Assembly (NCBI RefSeq): GCF_934359325.1
Contig: NZ_CAKRLH010000107.1
Location: 1 to 5,374, forward strand
Source: an uncultured Porphyromonas sp.
Lineage (GTDB): Bacteria > Bacteroidota > Bacteroidia > Bacteroidales > Porphyromonadaceae
Direction of reading: 5' to 3'
Length of the DNA stretch: 5,374 nt
The number at the start of each line of letters is the position of its first letter. Positions within the stretch are counted from its first letter, which is position 1. This document shows positions 1-4,490 of this stretch, in pieces. Below the pieces are notes generated by a model, which saw only the letters and a list, made by a program, of their open reading frames with translations, did no database searches and was not told the origin of the DNA. The position numbers and the translations under genes are program-made.

Positions 1-60
1 CACTACGAGATCCTCTCCCGTCTCTCGAGCCGCATTGCCAGACACTACTTCACCGAGTAA
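1..60 (+). CDS. 3' end of an unidentified protein-coding gene (partial)
   Basis: Reading frame 1 is open from the first base and ends in TAA at 58-60, giving the C-terminal residues HYEILSRLSSRIARHYFTE. A strong rho-independent terminator begins 18 bases after the stop. This is what one expects for the end of a real plus-strand gene or operon, and it is the main reason for calling the fragment coding. The tail is basic and probably helical, with no motif that I recognise, so no function is assigned. The gene converges with the minus-strand tRNA pair that follows. Confidence 0.6.
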   Translation, partial: HYEILSRLSSRIARHYFTE

Positions 61-78
61 CGCTGAGAGTATATAGGG

Positions 79-121
79 AAAGCGCACGCCGGGCAGCAAT
101 TGCCTGACGTGCGCTTTTTTT
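79..121 (+). terminator. Rho-independent terminator of the upstream gene
   Basis: AAAGCGCACG (79-88) is perfectly complementary to CGTGCGCTTT (108-117). An inner GGCA/TGCC helix extends the hairpin, and an uninterrupted T run continues to 121. It lies 18 bases after the stop codon at 60. The stem also faces transcripts of the leftward tRNA genes. On the minus strand the stem is not followed by a comparable T tract, so termination in that direction would be weaker. Confidence 0.9.
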
Positions 122-144
122 GTGCTTAGAGAAGACTCTCTCTG

Positions 145-231
145 TGCCCGAAGCGGGACTTGAACCCGCACGACCTTATTCGGGTCAAAGGAGTTTAAGT
201 CCTTCGTGTCTACCGATTCCACCATTCGGGC
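145..231 (-). tRNA. tRNA-Leu (anticodon UAA)
   Basis: Read on the minus strand, an 87-nt class II tRNA folds with acceptor stem GCCCGAA (231-225) pairing with TTCGGGC (152-146) and discriminator A at 145. The anticodon stem AAGGA/TCCTT encloses the loop CTTAAAC, giving anticodon UAA, which reads UUA leucine codons. A long variable arm, as expected for leucine tRNAs, precedes a T arm with the loop TTCAAGT. No CCA is encoded after the discriminator, so CCA must be added enzymatically. It lies 13 bases downstream of tRNA-Gly and is very likely cotranscribed with it. Confidence 0.97.
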
Positions 232-244
232 GGCGAATCAAGAG

Positions 245-317
245 AGCGGAAAACGAGGCTCGAACTCGCGACCTCAACCTTGGCAAGGTTGCGCTCTACC
301 AACTGAGCTATTTCCGC
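245..317 (-). tRNA. tRNA-Gly (anticodon GCC)
   Basis: On the minus strand, a 73-nt cloverleaf has acceptor GCGGAAA (317-311) pairing with TTTCCGC (252-246). The D arm contains AGCTCAGTTGGTAGAGC. The anticodon stem CAACC/GGTTG encloses TTGCCAA, giving anticodon GCC, and the T loop is TTCGAGC. The discriminator is U (245), normal for bacterial glycine tRNA, and CCA is not encoded. It is the promoter-proximal member of a two-tRNA transcription unit, with a TAACTTTG box about 30 bases upstream. Confidence 0.97.
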
Positions 318-346
318 AAAACCCTTCCCCCATCGGTTTAGTGACG

Positions 347-377
347 CAAAGTTACGATTTTATCGCAACTCCGCAAT
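347..377 (-). promoter_or_regulatory. Bacteroidetes-type promoter of the tRNA-Gly/tRNA-Leu unit
   Basis: On the minus strand the -7 box TAACTTTG (354-347) matches the Bacteroidetes consensus TAnnTTTG. A -33-like ATTG (377-374) lies 19 bases further upstream, within the 19-21 base spacing usual for this promoter class. The box ends 29 bases before the first base of tRNA-Gly. The -33 element begins only 9 bases from the stop codon of typA, so the tRNA genes may be served both by this promoter and by read-through from typA. No clear terminator hairpin separates them. Confidence 0.7.
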
Positions 378-385
378 GTGCCTGC

Positions 386-2188
386 TTACTTCCCGGCCCG
401 CTTACGATCGAGCTCGCTCAGGAGGATCTTCCGCAGTCGGAGACTCTTAGGAGTGATCTCCACCAGCTCATCCGACTTGATATACTCCAGCGCATCCTCG
501 AGCGAGAAGACGATGGGCGGCGCGAGCACTACCTTATCGTCACTTCCGGCGGCGCGGACATTGGTCAGCTTCTTTGACTTGCAGACATTGCAGGGGAGGT
601 CGTTGTCTTTATTGTGCTCACCCACGACCTGACCCTCATAGACATCCTCACCCGGGGCGATGAAGAAGCGCCCGCGATCCTGGAGGTTGTTGAGTGCGTA
701 GGCAAAGGCGTTACCGGTCTCCAGCGAGACGATGGAGCCATTGGTACGACCTGGGATATCCCCCTTCCATGGCTCAAAGGAGAGGAAGCGGTGTGAGATG
801 ATGGCCTCACCGCTCGAGAGTGTGAGAGCAGCGTTATTGAGTCCAAAGATCCCTCGGGAGGGGATGTGGAAGGTGACGCTGACGCGACCGTTATTGGTCT
901 CCATCGCCACCATCTCTCCCTTGCGGCGGATGCAGAGATCCACCAGCTTGCTGGCACACTCCTCGGGAGCCTCGATCTCCAGCTCCTCGATCGGCTCGCA
1001 CTTCTGTCCATCGATCTCCTTGATCACCACCTGAGGCTGACCCACCTGCAGCTCATACCCCTCACGACGCATCTCCTCGATTAGGACGGAGAGATGGAGA
1101 ACACCGCGACCGTAGACCATCCAGCTGTCGGCGCTCTCGGTCTGCTCGACGCGGAGGGCGATATTCTTCTCCGTCTCCAGCATCAGCCTATCCTCGATCT
1201 TACGCGAGGTGACGTACTTCCCCTCACGACCGAAGAATGGCGAGTTATTGATCGTAAAGCGCATACTCATCGTCGGCTCATCGACCGCAATCGTCGGCAG
1301 CATCTCCGGTGTCTCCGGGTCGGCGATGGTCTCGCCGATCTCGAAGCCGTCAATGCCGATCACAGCACAGAGGTCGCCGGAGTGTACCTCGTCGACCTTC
1401 TGACGACCGAGACCGCTAAAGATATCCAGCTCCTTGATCCGCTGCTTCTCGATCGTGCCGTCCGACTTCATCAGCGCAATCTCCTGTCCGGCACGGATAG
1501 TCCCGCGATGGACGCGACCGATGGCGATACGCCCCACATAGGAGGAGTAGCTCAGGGAGGTGATCAGCATCTGGAGAGGTCCCTCATTGATCGGTGGCGC
1601 AGGGATATACTCGATCACGCCGTCTAAGAGTACGCTGATGTCCTTCGTCGGCTTATGCCAGTCGGTACTCATCCAGCCCTGCTTGGCCGATCCGTAAAAG
1701 GTGGGGAACTCAAGCTGCTCCTCGGACGCATCAAGGTCAAACATTAGGTCAAAGACCTTCTCCTGCACCTCATCGGGTCGGCAGTTAGGCTTATCGACCT
1801 TATTGATCACCAGGATCGGCTTCAGCCCTATGCGAAGAGCCTTCTCGAGGACAAAGCGCGTCTGCGGCATCGGTCCCTCGAAGGCATCCACCAGCACGAG
1901 GCAGCCGTCCGCCATATTGAGGACGCGCTCCACCTCACCTCCGAAGTCTGCGTGTCCGGGCGTGTCTATGATATTGATCTTGTAGTCCTTGTACTGAATG
2001 GAGACGTTCTTGGAGAAGATCGTGATACCTCGCTCACGCTCCAGGTCGTTGTTATCCAGCACCTGCTCCAGCTTCTCGCTCGGGTCCCTGAAGAGGTTGC
2101 CCGCCTGCAGCATACGATCCACGAGAGAGGTCTTACCATGGTCGACGTGAGCGATGATCGCGATATTTCTGATCTTATTTTCTTCCAT
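386..2188 (-). CDS. typA: Ribosome-associated translational GTPase TypA/BipA
   Basis: A complete 600-residue protein, the usual length of TypA/BipA. This EF-G-like GTPase binds the ribosome in the cytoplasm and helps ribosome assembly and translation under stress or in the cold. All GTPase motifs are intact: P-loop AHVDHGKT (13-20), switch I RERGITI (51-57), DTPGH (75-79), NKVDK (129-133) and SAK (167-169). A beta-barrel domain II follows (about 205-290), then an EF-G-like domain III and the TypA-specific C-terminal region with GRTNGS, LQDRGRFF, DVYEGQVVGEHN and DELVEITPKSLRLRK. The frame stays open for 46 codons upstream, to 2326. I chose the ATG at 2188 because MEENKIRNIAIIAHVDHGKT is the family N-terminus and because the promoter box (2220-2213) lies inside that extension. 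The gene is divergent from the next one, and the tRNA genes lie downstream on the same strand. Confidence 0.97.
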   Translation of the reverse strand: MEENKIRNIAIIAHVDHGKTSLVDRMLQAGNLFRDPSEKLEQVLDNNDLERERGITIFSKNVSIQYKDYKINIIDTPGHADFGGEVERVLNMADGCLVLVDAFEGPMPQTRFVLEKALRIGLKPILVINKVDKPNCRPDEVQEKVFDLMFDLDASEEQLEFPTFYGSAKQGWMSTDWHKPTKDISVLLDGVIEYIPAPPINEGPLQMLITSLSYSSYVGRIAIGRVHRGTIRAGQEIALMKSDGTIEKQRIKELDIFSGLGRQKVDEVHSGDLCAVIGIDGFEIGETIADPETPEMLPTIAVDEPTMSMRFTINNSPFFGREGKYVTSRKIEDRLMLETEKNIALRVEQTESADSWMVYGRGVLHLSVLIEEMRREGYELQVGQPQVVIKEIDGQKCEPIEELEIEAPEECASKLVDLCIRRKGEMVAMETNNGRVSVTFHIPSRGIFGLNNAALTLSSGEAIISHRFLSFEPWKGDIPGRTNGSIVSLETGNAFAYALNNLQDRGRFFIAPGEDVYEGQVVGEHNKDNDLPCNVCKSKKLTNVRAAGSDDKVVLAPPIVFSLEDALEYIKSDELVEITPKSLRLRKILLSELDRKRAGK

Positions 2189-2212
2189 CTTTTTCGTCCT
2201 GAAATGTGCCTG

Positions 2213-2220
2213 CAAAGTTA
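2213..2220 (-). promoter_or_regulatory. Probable typA promoter (-7 box)
   Basis: On the minus strand TAACTTTG (2220-2213) matches TAnnTTTG exactly and is the same octamer used before the tRNA genes. I see no convincing -33 TTTG at the proper distance. Initiation a few bases after the box would leave a leader of only about 20 nt before the ATG at 2188. That leader contains no strong Shine-Dalgarno, only a weak AGGA followed by an A-rich stretch, which is normal for Bacteroidetes. Confidence 0.6.
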
Positions 2221-2324
2221 CATAAAATGAAATGAACCTCACCAGTGCAGACCCGCCAAATCCTCCCGCCCACTTCCTCTGCGCGTGACAGCCCGGACCA
2301 CGACTTGGATAAACGACACCAAGC

Positions 2325-2357
2325 ATTGCGATAGATCCAACGATTTTGTTACATTTG
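2325..2357 (+). promoter_or_regulatory. Probable promoter of the CSD/TPR protein gene
   Basis: A -7 box TACATTTG (2350-2357) fits TAnnTTTG, and a -33-like ATTG (2325-2328) lies 21 bases upstream, within the Bacteroidetes range. Transcription would start near 2362-2365 and leave a leader of about 55 nt, ending in a U-rich tract before the ATG at 2418. The promoter is back-to-back with that of typA. The sequence between the two boxes (2221-2349) holds no gene or strong hairpin that I can see. Confidence 0.6.
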
Positions 2358-2417
2358 TAAGACTTAGAGTAGTATCACCTCTAGTGCTTAGATATCCTCT
2401 TTGGTTACCTTTTTATC

Positions 2418-3785
2418 ATGATAGAATTTTTAAAGTCTAATTTCAAAACCGGTGATCTGATTGAGATCACGACGGACTCGGAGACCACTCAGGGTCAGAT
2501 CGATTTTTTCGGGCCGGACTACATCGTGCTCCGACTAAGCAATGGTCAGGTCAAGGGCATAAGCGCATCCAGCATCAGCACATTTGCCTCCATAAGCAGC
2601 GATCCCGCCGCAGAGACGGGATCCGCACCGACAGAGGAGGCGAAGGAGACCCCATCAACCGCCACCCCGCAAAGCGAGGCAGAGCCGTCCAAGCCATTTA
2701 CCAAATACAAGCCCGGCGATCGCGTACCACTCTCCATCCTGGCGGAGAGAGACCCCTCACTACTCGACGACTGGAGCAAGAAGGGTCAGACAAAGAAGAG
2801 GAATGAAGAAGCAGTGGAGGGCGTCCGCGAGGCCTACGTACAGTCCAAGAGTGACAGCCGGAAGGAAGATCAAGTGGTGGTCTCTCCCATAGGCAAGATC
2901 GTTCAGCTCAGACCGTCCTACCAATTCGGATTCATTGACACCCCCGACCAGCGACGCTATTACTTCAATCGAGCCGACCTCCTCGACGCCTCTCTCAGGG
3001 ACTTCTCGGGCGACAACATCGAGGTTGCCTTCCTCCCGGCATCCAATCACAAGGGACTCACCGCCAAGGCCATCGTCCGTCCCCAGACGATCGACAAGCT
3101 ACTCGACATAGTGATGGAGCGAACCACGAGCGGGGATCTCTTCCGCTCGCGAAACCTCCTCCAGATGATCGCCGAGAAGTACCCCAAGAACCAGAGCACC
3201 AAGTCGATCCTCGATGCCCTCGAGAGCGTACTCAGTAAGGGACACAACCGCGAGGAGACGGAGGACTCACAGGCATACGATGAGGGGATCGGCCACCTGG
3301 AGGACAAGGACTTCGAGGCGGCGCTCAAGTCCTTCCACACCTCCATAGAGGAGGGAGTCAAGGTGGAGCAGGCCATCAAGCAGGCCATCACCACCTACGT
3401 ACGGATGTACACTGCGACGGAGGAGCTCGAGACAAAGGAGACGACCCGGCACGCCGCACTCGACTTCATCAATGAGAAAAAGAGCAACCTGCCTAATAAC
3501 ATCAGTACCCTCTTTGTCCTTGAGAATGCCTACTTCGCCCTCGGCGAGTACTCCGCTCACATCGATGTGGTAGAGGAGGTGATCAACTTCTGCGCCAAGA
3601 AGAGGGACATCGCCAAGTACATATTCTACCTGCGCAAGGCGGCACAGAGCTACTACCGTCTCGGCGACTTTGGGCGCGCCCTGGACAGCGCACAGGAGGG
3701 ACTGGAGCGCGAGCCGGATGATGAGCAGCTGATCAAGCTGAGAGACATGGCTCAGGATGAGCTGAATATACGCCTCCGCAAGTAA
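2418..3785 (+). CDS. Predicted RNA-binding protein: Sm-like N-terminus, cold-shock-like domain, TPR-like C-terminus
   Basis: A 455-residue cytoplasmic protein with no signal peptide or membrane segment. Residues 1-57 resemble a small Sm-like or SH3-like barrel (GDLIEITTD, GQIDFFGPDYIVLRL, GQVKGISASSI). Residues 58-95 are a low-complexity S/T/P/E linker. Residues 157-221 look like a cold-shock (OB-fold) domain: GKIVQL, then YQFGFIDT in the place of RNP1, RRYYFNRADL in the place of RNP2, and VAFLPASNHKGLTAKAI closing the barrel. From about 225 the protein is helical with TPR-like pairs, clearest at 286-312 (HLEDKDFEAALKSF), 365-390 and 401-434 (YYRLGDFGRALDSAQEGLE). Domain calls are by eye. I infer an RNA-binding or translation-related scaffold; the substrate is unknown and I know no gene name. 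The ATG at 2418 follows a promoter and has no Shine-Dalgarno. The gene appears monocistronic. Confidence 0.9.
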   Translation: MIEFLKSNFKTGDLIEITTDSETTQGQIDFFGPDYIVLRLSNGQVKGISASSISTFASISSDPAAETGSAPTEEAKETPSTATPQSEAEPSKPFTKYKPGDRVPLSILAERDPSLLDDWSKKGQTKKRNEEAVEGVREAYVQSKSDSRKEDQVVVSPIGKIVQLRPSYQFGFIDTPDQRRYYFNRADLLDASLRDFSGDNIEVAFLPASNHKGLTAKAIVRPQTIDKLLDIVMERTTSGDLFRSRNLLQMIAEKYPKNQSTKSILDALESVLSKGHNREETEDSQAYDEGIGHLEDKDFEAALKSFHTSIEEGVKVEQAIKQAITTYVRMYTATEELETKETTRHAALDFINEKKSNLPNNISTLFVLENAYFALGEYSAHIDVVEEVINFCAKKRDIAKYIFYLRKAAQSYYRLGDFGRALDSAQEGLEREPDDEQLIKLRDMAQDELNIRLRK

Positions 3786-3805
3786 TCCTTAGCGAGATCC
3801 GTCCT

Positions 3806-3842
3806 GAGAGTACCCGAGAGCCACATCTCGGGTACTCTCTCT
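3806..3842 (+). terminator. Strong hairpin terminator of the CSD/TPR gene
   Basis: GAGAGTACCCGAGA (3806-3819) and TCTCGGGTACTCTC (3826-3839) form a perfect 14-bp stem closed by a 6-nt loop, GCCACA. It begins 21 bases after the stop codon at 3785. The U tract after the stem is short and interrupted (TCTTA). The stem is certain, and efficient termination is likely but not assured. Its near-symmetry could also protect the mRNA 3' end. Confidence 0.8.
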
Positions 3843-3845
3843 TAT

Positions 3846-3859
3846 GCCACCGAGGTGGC
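3846..3859. repeat. Short palindrome next to the terminator
   Basis: GCCACC (3846-3851) and GGTGGC (3854-3859) are perfectly complementary around a GA centre, forming a small GC-rich dyad 7 bases after the terminator stem. It has no U tract. It may stabilise the transcript end or be incidental. Confidence 0.4.
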
Positions 3860-3887
3860 TCCACCACGTCACCGCACCGAGAAAAAT

Positions 3888-3947
3888 CTAAACCCGATAT
3901 TAGTGATCACTAAACCCGGTAATAGAGATCACTAATACCGGGTTTAG
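3888..3947. repeat. Composite direct/inverted repeat with two competing hairpins
   Basis: Two tandem 22-bp units (3888-3909 and 3910-3931) both begin CTAAACCCG and end GATCA, differing at three positions. They are followed by an inverted arm ending at 3947. Unit 2 can form a perfect 12-bp stem, CTAAACCCGGTA (3910-3921) with TACCGGGTTTAG (3936-3947). Alternatively the unit 1 arm (3888-3907) pairs with 3928-3947 at 19 of 20 positions, the only mismatch being A3897 opposite C3938. The two stems are mutually exclusive because they share the right arm. The junction of units 1 and 2 is a perfect 14-bp palindrome, TTAGTGATCACTAA (3900-3913). A TTTT tract (3948-3951) follows, so it might act as a second terminator; an AT-rich tract also flanks the other side. 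No coding potential. A binding site or a small dispersed repeat are alternatives. Confidence 0.75.
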
Positions 3948-4032
3948 TTTTGAGCTGATCCCCTCCCCCTACCCCGGCACACCAAACCGCAGATCAGCCG
4001 GAGAAAAATAAGGGTGGTGATCAGAAAAAACG

Positions 4033-4040
4033 TACCTTTG
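4033..4040 (+). promoter_or_regulatory. Probable promoter of the riboswitch transcript (-7 box)
   Basis: TACCTTTG matches the Bacteroidetes TAnnTTTG box and ends two bases before the first base of riboswitch helix P1 (4043). Initiation would thus fall at or just inside the 5' strand of P1, giving a transcript that starts directly with the aptamer. There is no clear -33 TTTG, because the region 20 bases upstream is GGTGGTGATCAG. The preceding 3952-4032 is otherwise featureless. Confidence 0.55.
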
Positions 4041-4042
4041 CG

Positions 4043-4223
4043 GTGACGGTGATCCGATGACCACTCGCTCATCGGAGTAAGAGGGAAACAGGTGCAAGTC
4101 CTGTGCAGACCCGCTGCTGTAAGTCTCCAACCGATCGGCTCACAGAGATGCCACTGTAGTCCTCCTCGCGAGGAGTATGGGAAGGCGATGAGCCGAGAGA
4201 CGAGCCAGAAAACCTGCCGTCAC
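4043..4223 (+). promoter_or_regulatory. Cobalamin (B12) riboswitch aptamer
   Basis: The core matches the cobalamin riboswitch family: GAGGGAAACAGGTGCAAGTC (4081-4100), then CAGACCCGCTGCTGTAAG (4106-4123, family pattern CCCGC...CTGT), and the 3' conserved box GAGCCAGAAAACCTGCC (4202-4218). Closing helix P1 is GTGACGG (4043-4049) with CCGTCAC (4217-4223). A hairpin CCGATGA/TCATCGG (4054-4060, 4069-4075) precedes the core. CAGG/CCTG (4089-4092, 4100-4103) forms the small core stem. CGGCTCA/TGAGCCG (4136-4142, 4189-4195) closes a peripheral arm carrying the self-complementary CTCCTCGCGAGGAG (4162-4175). The family binds adenosyl- or another cobalamin and normally turns expression off when bound. 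No B12 transport or synthesis gene follows within the window. Confidence 0.95.
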
Positions 4224-4396
4224 GTGCATTTTGTATCGCTCCCGAGGACTGGGGCGGTGCCACTATTAAGGATGTAGTCCATCTAGATTTTCCATTTTTT
4301 GACTCGCTATCAGCGACTATTATCCCAAGTGTGGTCAGGTAATTCATACTGAGTGATGACGACCCTCTGCGAAGCGGATCGAGTCCATGCACTTTT
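4224..4396 (+). other. Non-coding, apparently structured spacer between aptamer and terminator
   Basis: There are 173 bases between the aptamer and the terminator, with no believable gene. In-frame ATGs either stop at once (4271, 4387) or run through the terminator (4356). Complementary segments suggest a folded RNA: GTGCAT (4224-4229) with ATGCAC (4387-4392), GACTCG (4301-4306) with CGAGTC (4380-4385), GGTC (4333-4336) with GACC (4361-4364), a TCTGC-GAA-GCGGA hairpin (4366-4378), and GGACT (4246-4250) with AGTCC (4276-4280). These were found by eye and not tested energetically. The spacer could be the expression platform of the riboswitch, the body of a small RNA, or the remains of a deleted gene. 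Confidence 0.5.
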
Positions 4397-4443
4397 AGGA
4401 GAGACGGTCACCAACATCCGACGGTGGCGGTCTCTCCTTTTTT
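4397..4443 (+). terminator. Rho-independent terminator downstream of the riboswitch
   Basis: AGGAGAGAC (4397-4405) pairs with GTCTCTCCT (4430-4438). An inner CACC (4409-4412) pairs with GGTG (4423-4426), and an unbroken T run continues to 4443. This is a textbook intrinsic terminator. It lies 173 bases after the aptamer and 47 bases before the hydrolase start, so riboswitch transcripts must pass it to reach the gene. Confidence 0.9.
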
Positions 4444-4472
4444 GGTATCTTTCCACCACTTATTTACATTAT
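4441..4472 (+). promoter_or_regulatory. Possible weak promoter of the hydrolase gene
   Basis: TTTG (4441-4444) is followed after 20 bases by TACATTAT (4465-4472), which matches TAnnTTTG at four of its six fixed positions. TATCTTTC (4446-4453) matches five of six but has no -33 partner. Either would let the hydrolase be transcribed independently of the riboswitch. Neither is strong enough to be certain. Confidence 0.25.
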
Positions 4473-4490
4473 GTCACTCTATCCTCAGCC

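Noticed and set aside
375..385. The 11-mer AATGTGCCTGC shared with 2203-2213 in the typA leader
   Set aside because: A shared 11-mer is expected by chance in a window of this size, and the flanks differ.
120..577. Plus-strand reading frames over the two tRNA genes and the typA 3' end
   Set aside because: They run antisense through two perfectly folded tRNAs and conserved typA codons.
1094..1627. A 177-codon plus-strand reading frame inside typA
   Set aside because: It is a shadow of the highly conserved typA coding strand. It has no promoter and no family resemblance.
2189..2326. A 46-codon in-frame N-terminal extension of typA to an ATG at 2326
   Set aside because: The ATG at 2188 gives the standard TypA N-terminus and a 600-residue protein, and the promoter box TAACTTTG lies inside the extension.
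3888..3947. A CRISPR array
   Set aside because: Only two adjacent 22-bp units exist with no spacers between them, and there are no cas genes nearby.
4069..4392. A 107-codon minus-strand reading frame opposite the riboswitch
   Set aside because: It is antisense to the conserved aptamer, has no recognisable domain or promoter, and its composition is explained by the RNA structure.
4356..4490. An in-frame upstream ATG that would add 45 residues to the hydrolase
   Set aside because: The added sequence is encoded by the terminator hairpin and would bury the clear signal peptide starting at 4491.
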